Positions 1 through 10,949 of a DNA stretch of 64,000 nt are shown piece after piece. The DNA lies in contig CM019068.1 in NCBI GenBank assembly GCA_009667805.1, positions 9,860,182 to 9,924,181 on the forward strand. Reading direction: 5' to 3'. The stretch is from Leptobrachium leishanense (lineage: Eukaryota; Chordata; Amphibia; Anura; Megophryidae). Under the pieces are notes generated by a model. That model was not told the origin of the DNA. It worked only from the letters and a program-made list of their open reading frames with translations, and made no database searches. Position 1 is the stretch's first letter, and each line of letters begins with the position of its first letter. Both the position numbers and the translations under genes were made by a program.

Positions 1-1699
1 AATGCAGCAACAGGCGCCGCTCACCGGTACAGCCGTCTGAATGTGCGTTGTGGAGGGCAGTCACGCAAGAGTTACTCGACTGGCCCTCAGTGGTGAAGCT
101 GACACGGTGACGGTTTGCCGGCCATTTAGCTCAATGTATAAATAAAACATGATTTAATTCTCTGCAAATTTGTGTGAACCCTGCAGGCCGACGCAACGGC
201 TCAAACAAGACCTGGAAGGATGTAGCTAGGTTGAATAAAACCAATTTGTTGCCATTTCTAAAGTGTTATTTCTCGTTGTAATGAAAGCAAAGAAGAAGCG
301 GCTATAAAACATCAACACTAAGGATGGATCATATCCAGGTGAATCCGTCACCAAAAATATTAAGAGATTTACCAGGAAGGTCCAGCACAATGGTTCAGCC
401 ATGCTAGGAGAGGACGCTCACCCAGCCAACACTGCAATCTGCGTAGGTTTCGGGGTTACTTGCCAAGAACTGCTGTTTCACCATAATTGCACCAAAGTTC
501 ATCAAAGCTGCAGACAATGGTAAAAAATCGCCAATGCTGCGACTGCTGTAAACATCGGCCGTTCAGAGAAGCAAAATTCAAGCCTGTCAGGCGAGGTTGA
601 TGCCAAAAACAGTTAACCTAAATGCACCACCTTTCTTCCTCTGTAGAAGCAGTCGTCGGCGTCTGATCTCCATTACCGTTTTTTCCACTATTCTTTGAAA
701 CTACAGTAAAGTAAACTTTTTGTCATTTTAAAATTGTAAAATCATTGAAATCCAATGGAAACAACAGTGAAAACAACACTGGCCGACTTGGACGGAACCA
801 ATGGTGGGAAAAAGCGATGGAAACAAAGCTGCAAACTATGACAAATAGTGAATTAACCGTAACTGATCCACCGGAGTGCACCAAGGATAGTAAATAATCC
901 CGTTAGTAAATGAGAATGACATCCAGGTCAGAGCTAAACAATAAACAAAATAACTCTGCACCGATGAGTGTGAAGCAGGACAGTGTCCCCCCCCCCAAAA
1001 AAAGGAGTTAATAAAAACCTCAATAGGTAGAGTGTGGACTGCAGATATATAGAGGACAGGCCGCAGTCCGGTACAATAGGGATGAGCTTCATGACATGGT
1101 GATGGAGAGTTACAGCTTCACGCGGACTGAACAGATTTGCTTGAAATCTTGCGGTGTGGTCAAAAAGGCCCAGGTGGACAAAGAACAGATGAGTTGACCG
1201 AGGGGGGGGGGGGGTGACACAGACGTCCTCAGACCACATTGGAGGTAAGGACTGACAATGATTCTAAAATAAGCCACACTAGGCTCAAGGAAAAGCAAGC
1301 GTTTGTTACAGTCAGTGTCTGTATATATTGTTTGTTTATCCTCTTTCCTACTAATAAATATCTTGCTTTTAAAAATAATGTAAACATTCCTTATCGTTTA
1401 AAGTAAAACACACTGTGTTAACTCACGAGACGACTTGGAACGTTATACTAACACTATAACACTTATTAAAACACGACAGAGAGCATTTAATGCGTTGCTT
1501 TTTTTATAACTGTTGAGGTGGAGAGGCCGAACTAAAAATAAGATTTAACGCAAGAGATTACTCTGAAAATAATTTCTTAATATTGTATTCAAGGTATACC
1601 ATGTGACTTCTAAGGGGAAAATACATTTTAAAAAAGCATTGTGTTTAATTTAGCCAAATTTACTCATAATTAGACGTTTTTCTGAGATAATGTAATATT
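1..1699. other. Anonymous non-coding stretch
   Basis: No gene or known repeat is recognised. It is AT-rich with short homopolymers, including a C run followed by an A run near 987-1003 and a G run near 1202-1214. The short open frames here have no recognisable domains and look like chance. The sequence around 300-500 has the feel of an old transposon remnant but I cannot name it. Confidence 0.5.
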
Positions 1700-2594
1700 T
1701 AAGAGATTATTCAGAAAGCACCAAAATTTCAGTACTTCCTCGCTCGGCACACTTTGGCGATTCCAGTTCACCAACCCTGCGGTCAATTCACTATTCACCG
1801 CAGGATCCCCGAAGTGCACTGCCAAACACCACCAAAGAGTGCTGAACTGACCACCGAACGCCGCAAAAAATAAAAAAAACAACTCTATTTATTTTTTTTG
1901 GGGAGAAAGGATACATTGAGATTTCTCTGGGTTTCAAGGACACTAACTGGAGAGGTGCTCTTGCTGGGATTGAGCCTGTGTCTCCACAGTCTCTCTCCAC
2001 GGTTATAGAGCAGTGTTGTTACCTCTACTCCACCCAGCCGGCACATCTTTAAAAGGTGTTTAAAATAATAACAATGCATAAAAATGTGTGGAAATAATGA
2101 AAAAAGTCCTATAAAAATAATAAGAAGATCTGTTACAGAATAATAAAAATGCCTTTTAAAAAAATTGGGAATCAAAAATTTCACCTAAAAAAAATTACAA
2201 ATTTTTTGATAAATAAATAAAAAGATGGTTTGCTAAAAATGAAAAGAAACGGTTGAATAAAAATTTTTTAAACGATAATATTTTTTAACATTGAATCCTA
2301 TGGGATTCGCCTTTTTAAACCTGTCCAACTGAATCACTGAAAATCGGGGGAATTTCCCTGACACTTCGGTGCAGTTCCATGTTCTCAGAATAGATTAACC
2401 ATTTCTTCTATATGGGACAACTTTGTTGCCGCTGAATTGTGGCGAACTGCACCGTATTTTGCTGTCAATTCGCCAGTATTTGTCGAATTCATATCTTTCT
2501 GAATAGACAAACTGCCAGGAAATTGCACCGTAAGGGGAAATTCACTGTTCGGTGCAATTCGGTGGAAAGTTCGGTCTCTCTGAATAACCCTTTT
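1700..2594. repeat. Diverged foldback-family element
   Basis: An old member of the foldback family seen intact at 14447-15356. The left end has a decayed TTATTCAGAAAGCACC terminus and the right end reads GGTCTCTCTGAATAACCC. The middle keeps the family hallmark of a run resembling ACATTGAATCCTATGGGATT near 2288-2307, preceded by A/T-rich sequence. Base changes relative to the intact copies are frequent, so it is an older insertion. Around 1895-1945 a short piece resembling the LINE tail (GGATACATTGAGATTTCTC) is embedded in it. Confidence 0.6.
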
Positions 2595-2726
2595 AGTTTA
2601 TTATCTGTATTAATATTTTCTGCACGCAAATGAGTGTATAATATATTTTTTTCGTTTCATACAGAAGAATTGGAGACGACGTCTAAAATATTCTGAAATT
2701 TATTATTTGCTAAATATTTTAGTAGG

Positions 2727-3028
2727 AAGGATACATTGAGATCGTTTTCAAGTATATCCTGGGTTCAAGAACATTGATATTTTACAGTTGTTACAGAAAT
2801 ACAAAGTAATAAATGCAAGATATTAAAAAAATAAATAACACAAATATACAAATTAACACAGAAAATAAATATGCAGGAAATCTAGTCCCTATGTTACATG
2901 TTCACAGGTGCATTCTGTATATAGTCCCTATGTTACATGTTCACAGGTGCATTCTGTATATAGTCCCTATGTTACATGTTCACAGGTGCATTCTGTATTG
3001 AGGTATGTTAATAGGGAGCTCGAGTGAC
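2727..3028 (-). mobile_element. LINE 3' end with three 39-bp tail repeats
   Basis: Minus-strand LINE fragment. Its 3' terminal tail (read on plus as GGATACATTGAGAT followed by a degenerate TTCAAGTATATCCTGGGTTCAAG) is followed by three units of the 39-bp minisatellite with CCCTATGTTACATGTTCACA variants, then by TATTGAGGTATGTTAATAGGGAGC, which is the LINE sequence just before the array in its own orientation. It is the shortest version of the structure seen at 4978-6487, 27876-32189 and 44080-46683. The variant base (CCC for CAC, TTCACA for TTTACA) is shared by all three units, so they expanded after divergence from the other copies. Confidence 0.75.
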
Positions 3029-3712
3029 TTAATATTGTGACGAAAATAATCACTTCTAAATTTATTCCTGGTTCAAAAGGTAGAAGTGGTGTTTTTTTAT
3101 TTTATATTGTTGTGTACATTTCTGAAAAAGATGACTTTCATCCTAATTATGTTCTAAATGCAAATGTTCATTGTGTGTGTGTGTGTGTGTGTGTTCTACA
3201 CATAAAACTGTACAGGCTACACAGTGTGTGTGTATATATATATATATTATTACACAAACTACAAAGCAGGTTTAACTGCAAAGCAGATGTACTCAAGGAC
3301 CTATTAAAATCGAACTTTTATTTAATCATTAAAAAATATACACAAACGTCTCCGCTCAGCCATGAAAAAGGCGCTCGGTGTATATTTTTAAATGACAAAA
3401 TAAAAGATAGATTTTATAAATTCTCAACTACATCTGCTTTGCAGTTAATTGCTGGGGATTTTGACAGGTTTGCGGCACAGAGGCATTACTCATTTTTTGA
3501 ATTGTTGAGGATTTTGGGGTATGGAGTGCTGATATTTGGTTTAAAAAAAAAAAAATATATATATATATATATATACACACCAGTCCTTGGTTCCTGCACT
3601 TTGAGAATCCCCACTGCCCGGTGCACGCCTGGCTTACATAAACAACGATATACAAATTGTATTGGCGGCACTCCCGGTCCTCATTCAAAATTCAATCAAT
3701 TGGTAGAAAATC
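3029..3712. other. Anonymous AT-rich stretch with microsatellites
   Basis: Contains a TG run near 3171-3193, a TA run near 3233-3247 and an A run followed by TA dinucleotides near 3542-3573. A 240-codon open frame spans this region, but it is low-complexity and resembles no protein family. The part from about 3585 to 3712 (TGAGAATCCCCACTGCCC, then GGCGGCACTCCCGG) belongs to the interspersed repeat that carries the hammerhead-like motif immediately downstream. Confidence 0.5.
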
Positions 3713-3754
3713 GACGTTTCAGTCTGCTATCCACAGACTTTCATCAGGACCTGT
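3713..3754 (-). ncRNA. Hammerhead ribozyme-like motif
   Basis: Read on the minus strand this segment gives CTGATGA, an A, then AGTCTG-TGGATAG-CAGACT (a perfect 6-bp stem II with a 7-base loop), then GAAACGTC. The conserved hammerhead core is CUGANGA plus GAAA plus a UH cleavage dinucleotide, and all are present, with a very short palindromic stem III (ACGU) and a GUC triplet. The flanks AGGUC and GAUUU can form a weak stem I with two G-U pairs. Type I hammerheads with tiny stem III are known from Penelope-like retroelements and are reported from frog genomes; assignment to such an element is inference. Confidence 0.55.
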
Positions 3755-4727
3755 CCTGATGAACATACTGTATGTGTGTGTGTGGGTGTGCAGCAGGTTT
3801 TGTATAATTTATTGAAGCCGTGTATTCCACACCCTGTGCTCTGTGATCTCCTTTTAGGGATTTCCATCTATAGATCTCAATCTTTTGGACAACTGTAAAG
3901 ACCAGTACGTTTATAAAAAGTAAAACATTGTATCGATATGTAGTATTTTATATCTCATGTCTTCACCTCAATAATGCAGAGTTTATTAATTAGTTACATA
4001 TCTGCTCTTCTAGGAAAGCCGTATCCGCAATGCCAGGCAAATGCACCAGCAACGGTCAGTGTGGAGATCAAAAGTGCCTGTGTAATAAATATATATAGAT
4101 ATATTGTATAAATATATGATGAATAACGTTATAAATATATTTATGTGCGTGTGTGTGCGCGTGTTTTGTAGTTATCCATACCTGTATGAAAACGAAAGCA
4201 GACTGAGCTGCCTATCGGATATTCCAGTGAATATTCTTAATCACTACCAAAACATTATGTCCCCAGTAATTACAAGGACACTGGAAATATATCATAAAAG
4301 TGGAAATAAATGTATGTATATGTTTCGCAGTAAGGACACATGGATTCAGGTTGTTAAAACAATGACAATTAAGCATGAAGTACTGAAGTTTTTGTTCCGT
4401 ACTTAATTGCTCTAATGTTTTCAACTCAACCTATGCTTCGTCACTAAGAGAATTCTACAAACATTCATTTGTACGTAAATGTTAGTTTTTTCCCCAGCGA
4501 CCATTAATTTCTTTATTTTCAACTTATATAGTAAATGTAGAAACCAAAATATTTTCTTATTTATAAATTCATACCATAAAAAGAATAACATTTTTGGATC
4601 TATGGCTGTGCTGACCAACAATCTGAGTATTATCACATGTATTTATGTATATTTATGTATGTATATATATATATATATATCTATATATATATCTATCCAG
4701 GGCAATGTAATGAATACAGCGAGGCAG
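3755..4727. other. Anonymous AT-rich stretch
   Basis: No gene found. It includes a TG-rich patch near 3770-3790 and a TA microsatellite near 4662-4690. Open frames of 60-100 codons here lack homology signals I can recognise. Confidence 0.45.
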
Positions 4728-4790
4728 CAACATTATTATTTATATAGCACCAACAGTTTCTGTAGCGCTTTACAATAATAATATATAATT
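4728..4790. repeat. Short interspersed repeat (TATAGCACCAACA type)
   Basis: TTATTTATATAGCACCAACA followed by a TCTGTAGCGCTTTACAATA block. The reverse complement of this motif recurs at 55220-55266 and 61219-61266. The three copies define a short dispersed repeat common in amphibian DNA, probably the 3' end of a retroposon. No internal promoter boxes could be confirmed. Confidence 0.55.
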
Positions 4791-5142
4791 ACTGGAGCTA
4801 AAGACCTTGATCTCATTAAGAAACTCTCTGCACTTAAAAACCAAAACATGCAAAGCCATGTTTTCCAGTGAAAGTGTGTTCTTTTTAAATCATACCACGC
4901 CCACTTTCATTATTCTATGTATCTAAGCTCTTCACGAGGCAAACTGCAGCAATATAAGTCACCAAAACTTACTTCAAAAAGTATTTTACCAGGACGGATA
5001 CATTGAGATTTCTCTGGTTTTCAGTTTGTCCTGGATTCAAGAACATTGAATTGTTACAGAAATACAAAGTAATAAAATGCAAGATATTAAAAACACAAAC
5101 ACAAACATTCAGATTAACAGAAAATAAATAGGTAGGAAATAG

Positions 5143-6141
5143 TCACTGTGTTACATGTTTACAGGTGCATTCTGTATATAGTCACTGTGTTACATGTTTA
5201 CAGGTGCATTCTGTATATAGTCACTGTGTTACATGTTTACAGGTGCATTCTGTATATAGTCACTGTGTAACATGTTTACAGGTGCATTCTGTATATAGTC
5301 ACTGTGTTACATGTTTACAGGTACATTCTGTATATAGTCACTGTGTTACATGTTTGCAGGTGCATTCTGTATATAGTCACTGTGTTACATGTTTACAGGT
5401 ACATTCTGTATATAGTCACTGTGTTACATGTTTACAGGTGCATTCTGTATATAGTCACTGTGTTACATGTTTGCAGGTGCATTCTGTATATAGTCACTGT
5501 GTTACATGTTTACAGGCGCATTCTGTATATAGTCACTGTGTTACATGTTTACAGGAGCATTCTGTATATAGTCACTGTGTTACATGTTTACAGGTGCATT
5601 CTGTATATAGTCCATATGTTACATGTTTACAGGTGCATTCTGTATATAGTCACTATGTTACATGTTTACAGGCGCATTATGTATACAGTCACTATGTTAC
5701 ATGTTTACAGGCACATTCTGTATCACTGTTACATGTTTACAGGCGTATTCTGTATATAGTCACTATGTTACATGTTTGCAGGCGCATTCTGTATATAGTC
5801 ACTGTTACATGTTTACAGGCGCATTCTGTATATAGTCACTGTGTTACATGTTTACAGGTGCATTCTGTATATAGTCACTGTTACATGTTTAGAGGCACAT
5901 TCTGTATATAGTCACTATGTTACATGTTTACAGGTGCATTCTGTATATAGTCACTGTGTTACATGTTTACAGGTGCATTCTGTTTATAGTCACTGTTATA
6001 TGTTTACAGGCGCATTCTGTATATAGTCACTGTGTTACATGTTTACAGGTGCATTCTGTGTATAGTCACTGTTACATGTTTACAGGCACATTCTGTATAT
6101 AGGTCACTGTGTTACATGTTTACAGGTGCATTCTGTATTGA
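5143..6141. repeat. 39-bp minisatellite in LINE 3' end (about 26 units)
   Basis: Unit is 39 bp, containing GTTACATGTTTACAGGTGCA and TTCTGTATATAGTCACTGT; some units lack two bases (37 bp). Because 39 is 13 codons and the unit has no stop in two plus frames, it creates open frames of up to 248 codons such as the HSVYSHCVTCLQV repeat; these are not genes. Unit variants (GCGCATT, GCACATT, GTACATT) are interspersed, indicating amplification of mixed blocks. Confidence 0.92.
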
Positions 6142-6487
6142 GGTATGTTAATATGGATCTCTTAAGGGACTTTAGACTGGGGGAAGATTTGATGGTGTCT
6201 GGGAGGTTATTCCATAATTGCGGCGCTCTGTAGGAAAATGAGGATCGAGCCACTTTCTTTTTGTATTGTGGTATTGCAAGTAAGGTGCTGGTCTTGGATC
6301 GGAGGTTATAGGATGAGGGAACTGCTGAGGGAAGCAGCCTATTCAGGTAGGGTGGCAGCTTCCCAGAAAAGCTCTTAAACACCAGGTTGGAAAGGTGAAG
6401 AGTGTGTCTGGATTCCAGTGACGGCCGGTTTAGCTCTTTTAACATGTTACAATGGTGGGTCATGTAGTTACATTGTAGCACAAAGCA
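6104..6487 (-). pseudogene. LINE reverse-transcriptase C-terminus (remnant)
   Basis: Minus-strand frame encodes a LINE ORF2 C-terminus: a FKSFSGKLPPYLNRLLP segment, then QLWNNLPDTIKSSPSLK and a final SILTYLNTEC that ends in the first 39-bp repeat. The LWN.LP..I..SPSL signature is typical of the C-terminal region of CR1/L2-group LINE proteins. The reverse-transcriptase catalytic core is absent because the element is truncated at about 6487. The stop codon (TGA) lies inside the first repeat unit, so the minisatellite overlaps the end of the ORF. Confidence 0.75.
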
Positions 6488-7059
6488 AACACAAAACACA
6501 ACTATGCCAGAGCACCAGTCAGCGTCCTCTCCTGTCACTGATTGATGCTGTGTGTCCCAGAACCTGAGACATATAGTGAATATATTTCATTATTATTTAA
6601 TAATATTATATATATTTACACACAAAAGATGAAAAATCCTGCAAGCAAGGACTTCAAAATCCACTACCTGGCGCTCCGTGATGAATACAAAACGAGAAAG
6701 GATATCTTGCTATAAACATTGTTATTTTAAGATGACGGTCAATGTTTCAGATATTCTCAATGTCTTTCATCAGGACGTTTCATCTGAAATTCTATCAGCT
6801 TAAATAAACATAGTTTATAGCAAGAAGTCCTAGGAGTGCCGGTCCTTTTCCGTTAAAATAAATAAAAAAAATTATATATATATATATATATATAACGTAC
6901 GCCTAACAAATACTCATGGACAGACGCTTCCATATATTTATAACCCTGAAATGCATTGGATCTATTTTTTAAAAAAAATTGCTCATGGTTTTGTAGGTTT
7001 GTTTTCATAATCAGAGCAGATTATCTTATAAATATTATACATAGATATCTATTTTCAAG
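6488..7059. other. Anonymous stretch with hammerhead-bearing repeat
   Basis: No coding sequence found. From about 6630 to 6850 lies a repeat resembling the one at 3590-3760 (it shares AGGAGTGCCGGTCC in opposite orientation and the hammerhead-like core). A TA microsatellite sits at 6866-6893. Confidence 0.45.
6736..6776 (-). ncRNA. Decayed hammerhead-like motif
   Basis: Minus strand reads CTGATGA, A, AGACAT-TGAGA-ATATCT, then GAAACATTGACC. The core CUGAUGA and GAAA are kept and stem II has about five pairs with one mismatch, but the expected ACGUU/ACGUC after GAAA has become ACATT, a C-to-T type change at a CpG. It is likely an inactive relative of the motif at 3713-3754. Confidence 0.4.
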
Positions 7060-7325
7060 CCATAAACAAAATACATGTCTCTCTCTCTATAAATATATAT
7101 CTATATATCCCTACACATATACACTGTTATTTATATACACACACGTACTGTTTCACTATATAAATATAAACACACTCTATCTATATATATACACACACAC
7201 ACACTGTCTATATATACACACAATAATATATATATATATATACACACACACACATTCTGTCTCTATATATACACACAATAATATATATATATATTCTTTC
7301 TATCTGTATCTATCCATATAAAGGT
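7060..7325. repeat. TATACACA-type microsatellite
   Basis: Compound dinucleotide tract of TA, CA and CTATATATAC blocks. Open frames rich in Y, I, T and H across it are artefacts of the repeat. Confidence 0.85.
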
Positions 7326-8239
7326 CAGTCTGTCTACCCATGTGATACTGAAGCACAGATATTAAAACATTTTGTACAGACATGAGCAGTGTGACTCCAA
7401 ATCTGTGCATGCAGTGACCCCCTGCTAACACGACTGATATTTAGCCCCTCAGTCTCCCAGCCACCCCATGGTTTGCACAATCTCGGGGGTCGTTGAGAGG
7501 TGTCCGCATGTGGCACAGTAAAAGTTATTTTCCTCTTGTCCCCATTGACCTTGGCATTCCTGCACAATGCTAGCCTTCAGGCTGGCACAGACATGGCATT
7601 TCAAGCCAGATGCAGATTGTCCGAACTGAGCTTAATTATCAGAGGCTCCGGACACCCGAAGCAGCGGGTCCGGACCAGACAGGACGACACACACACGTCC
7701 ACACGACCCTACCATAAGCCAAAGGACAATGATCTTCACAGCATTGTGTTAGGGCGCGTCGGGGAATGCCTTCCTGCTTGTACTATTTACGCTCTTCCGC
7801 GATCAGATCCGCTCGCATGATGCCAACTTCGTACTCTGCCGGTATTTACAATCTTCCCTTCTTCGAAACCGCGTAACTTGTAACGAAAAGGCGGAGAGGG
7901 TCTGGAAGGTGACGTCAGACGCGCTGTGCTATCGGTACTGTTACACACACAATATCTATCGCCTGATGTTTACGCCATATGTCCTCTGTCTCTCCTCGCT
8001 ACTGCTACTGACAGTCCCAGCTCGCTGGCTTCCCAGGGCAGGAGGAATGTCTCTCAGGCATGCACGACTCTCTCGTTATAATTGGATGTGTTAAATTCGC
8101 AGCCAGCAAAGTAGCACTGCTGGGCACTCACTTCTTTCCATGTTGTGTTTCTCTATTTTTAAATCCCTCAAAAACCAACACAGAGCTGGTCACCTAAATA
8201 CACAGAACTCACACCGCTGTGCAAAAAACCTGCCCCCTC
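7326..8239. other. Anonymous stretch, less AT-rich than its surroundings
   Basis: Between about 7490 and 8090 the base composition is more balanced, with several CpGs and a TGACGTCA-type site near 7911, and no transposon signature is visible. Short open frames (60-106 codons) exist on both strands but none shows a recognisable domain. It is one of the few segments that could be single-copy host DNA. Confidence 0.35.
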
Positions 8240-8965
8240 CATTAACCAAAGAGAGAGAGAGGATCCTAGAAGAAGAAAAGAGCTGAAACAAGTGACAAAG
8301 GCAGAAAAAGAAGATAAAAAAGGGAAAAAATAACAAGAATGAAAAAATGACAAATAAGGGAAAGAAAAAGGAAAGCGAATAGATGCAAGAAAATAAAGGG
8401 AGATGAAAACAAAAAGGGAAGGAAGAGAACAAAGAAAATAATAATGAACAAGGAAGGAAAGTACACAGAAAAAAAAATCAGGGAGAGAACAAGAAAGGAA
8501 GGAAAGAACAAAGAAAATAATGATGAACAAGGAAGGAAAGTAAATAGAAAAAAATGAAGAATGAAAAAGAACAAATCAGGGAGAGAACAAGAAAGGAAGG
8601 GGAGAGGAAACAAAAAGGGGCGGAAAAGTACATTGAAATACAAACTAATGAAGAATGAACAAGGAAGGAAAATAAATAGAAGACAATGAAGAAGAATAAG
8701 AAAGAACAAACGAGGGAGAGAAAAAGTAACGAAAGGAAGTGTAATAAAATGAAGAGTAGAAAGCAAAGAGGGGGGGGAATAGAAAAACAACAGTGGAATA
8801 AACAAAGGAAACATAAAAGGAAGGAAATAGAAGAAAATTAAGGAAGTAGTTGTTCTTTACCTTCCATTTTTGTTTTCTAAGAGAAAGATGAAAGGAAATA
8901 GAATAAAATATTTTTGGAAACATGAAAAGGGGGAAAGAAAAAAACGAACAATAAAAGGGGTCAAA
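8240..8965. repeat. Polypurine tract
   Basis: About 700 bp in which the plus strand is nearly all A and G (GAAGGAAAGAACAAAG, GGGAGAGAACAAGAAAGG and similar), with imperfect tandem blocks of about 60-75 bp. The long minus-strand open frames of F, S, L and P (up to 182 codons) are a product of the CT-rich strand. Such mirror-rich polypurine DNA can adopt triplex structures in vitro (established knowledge); function here is unknown. Confidence 0.85.
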
Positions 8966-9705
8966 AGAAACCTTAAAGTCCTCGATAAATCTGTTAGAAA
9001 GGTTTTATTGGGAAATATTAGTTTCACCTTTTTATTGTGTAAAGTTTATATCATTTTAGAATAAAATAACGGATTAATAAATCACTAAATCTCCCAAAGA
9101 GCAACCAGTAATTCTCCAGACATACAGATAAATGTCATCGTATAATACATGTAGCAAACATAACTACTACGAGCTCACGACGAGCACAATTTAGTAACAC
9201 GTCTCTTAATAATTATATTTTGCAGAATTAACTCTTGAAGATTTGCAAAATTTAAACACTCTTTAAATTTGCGAAACTCCTCTTTTCTGATATCACGTTC
9301 TTAACCATATCTGCAAAATATTTGTATATATATCCAATGCATGTTTATAAGTTAAAATAAACATTAGCTGTTATTATTATTTCATGCCTTGCTTCCAGAT
9401 TTTGGACAGGGAAGCAGGATAAGTAATGGCTCCAGGAAGGCTCCACTACACAGGACCATGCATGGATAGAGAACACTCCATTCAGGGTCACTCATGGTTC
9501 ATGAAGGCGCAGTACAAGGGCACACATGGCAAATAAAAACCCTGGCAGGTGCATAAATAATATAGACTCGATGTAGGAGCAATCATGCAGAAAAAGTTCC
9601 TTGGCAGGTGGCATATAATAAATAAAGTCTCAGGACAGGAGAAGGTCAGTAAAGACACGAGGTAGGGGAGCTTCTGAAAAGAAAAGACTACAGACAGGAT
9701 CACTC
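8966..9705. other. Anonymous stretch grading into a minisatellite
   Basis: No gene recognised. From about 9400 onward there are degenerate relatives of the downstream 32-bp unit (for example CAGGAAGGCTCCACTACA and GGGTCACTCATGGTTCATGA), suggesting that the array grew from a longer, older, imperfect repeat. Confidence 0.45.
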
Positions 9706-10897
9706 AGATTAGAAAGACCCCAGGCAGACGCACTCATTATGAATAAAGACCCCAGGCAGGCGCACTCATTATGAATAAAGACCCCAGGCAGGCGCACTCA
9801 TTATGAATAAAGACCCCAGGAAGGCGCACTCATTATAAATAAAGACCCCAGGAAGACGCACTCATTATGAATAAAGACCCCAGGAAGGCGCACTCATTAT
9901 AAATAAAGACCCCAGGAAGGCGCACTCATTATGAATAAAGACCCCAGGCAGACGCACTCATTATGAATAAAGACCCCAGGAAGACGCACTCATTATGAAT
10001 AAAGACCCCAGGAAGGCGCACTCATTATAAATAAAGACCCCAGGCAGACGCACTCATTATGAATAAAGACCCCAGGAAGGCGCACTCATTATAAATAAAG
10101 ACCCCAGGTAGACGCACTCATTATAAATAAAGACCCCAGGTAGACGCACTCATTATGAATAAAGACCCCAGGAAGGCGCACTCATTATAAATAAAGACCC
10201 CAGGAAGACGCACTCATTATAAATAAAGACCCCAGGAAGGCGCACTCATTATAAATAAAGACCCCAGGAAGACGCACTCATTATGAATAAAGACCCCAGG
10301 AAGGCGCACTCATTAAAAAGAAAGACCCCAGGAAGGCGCACTCATTATAAATAAAGACCCCAGGAAGACGCACTCATTATGAATAAAGACCCCAGGAAGG
10401 CGCACTCATTATGAATAAAGACCCCAGGCAGACGCACTCATCATAAATAAAGACCCCAGGAAGGCGCACTCATTATGAATAAAGACCCCAGGAAGACGCA
10501 CTCATTATAAATAAAGACCCCAGGAAGACGCACTCATTATAAATAAAGACCCCAGGAAGGCGCACTCATCATAAATAAAGACCCCAGGAAGACGCACTCA
10601 TTATAAATAAAGACCCCAGGAAGACGCACTCATTATAAATAAAGACCCCAGGAAGGCGCACTCATTATGAATAAAGACCCCAGGAAGGCGCACTCATTAT
10701 AAATAAAGACCCCAGGAAGGCGCACTCATTATGAATAAAGACCCCAGGAAGGCGCACTCATTATGAATAAAGACCCCAGGAAGGTGCACTCATTATAAAT
10801 AAAGACCCCAGGAAGACGCACTCATTATGAATAAAGACCCCAGGAAGGTGCACTCATTATAAATAAAGACCCCAGGAAGGCGCACTCATTATGAATA
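9706..10897. repeat. 32-bp minisatellite (about 37 units)
   Basis: Head-to-tail units of 32 bp containing AAAGACCCCAGGAAGGCGCA followed by CTCATTATGAAT. Units differ mainly at two positions (GAAGG/GAAGA/GCAGA and ATGAAT/ATAAAT), arranged in alternating blocks. It ends sharply at about 10897, just before the start of the 41-bp satellite. Confidence 0.95.
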
Positions 10898-10910
10898 GAC
10901 ATTATAAACA

Positions 10911-10949
10911 CAAAAAAAAAGACACACACACCCTGAATATATGGAGGAG
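10911..10949. repeat. Left-end unit of the 41-bp satellite
   Basis: AAAAGACACACACACCCTGA followed by ATATATGGAGGAG is one unit of the satellite that resumes at 18071. It is separated from the main array by the insertion 10950-18070, and both sides carry GAGGAG. Confidence 0.8.

Larger units (their letters stand above)
4978..6487 (-). mobile_element. 5'-truncated LINE fragment with expanded 3' minisatellite
   Basis: Minus-strand LINE. In plus coordinates it begins with the 3' tail (TTTTACCAGGACGGATACAT), continues through about 1 kb of 39-bp repeats, and ends in coding sequence for the reverse-transcriptase C-terminus. It is cut off at about 6487, in the middle of the codons for FVLQCNYMTHH, so more than 2 kb of the element is missing at its 5' side, as is usual for LINE insertions. 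The identical arrangement on the plus strand at 44080-46683 confirms orientation and order. Confidence 0.8.

Noticed and set aside
3037..3759. 240-codon frame at 3037 as a protein gene
   Set aside because: It runs through TG, TA and A microsatellites and a dispersed repeat; no domain and no coding signature.
5165..5911. 248-codon open frame of HSVYSHCVTCLQV repeats
   Set aside because: Produced by a stop-free 39-bp minisatellite in a LINE 3' end; several overlapping frames are open at once and it lies antisense to the LINE.
7326..8239. TGACGTCA-like site near 7911 as a gene promoter
   Set aside because: No TATA box, transcription start context or downstream ORF; a single octamer is expected by chance.
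8168..8923. Minus-strand hydrophobic frames (F, S and L rich) as membrane proteins
   Set aside because: Direct translation of the CT-rich strand of a polypurine tract.
9706..10897. 32-bp array considered as a CRISPR
   Set aside because: The repeats are contiguous with no unique spacers, and the genome is vertebrate.
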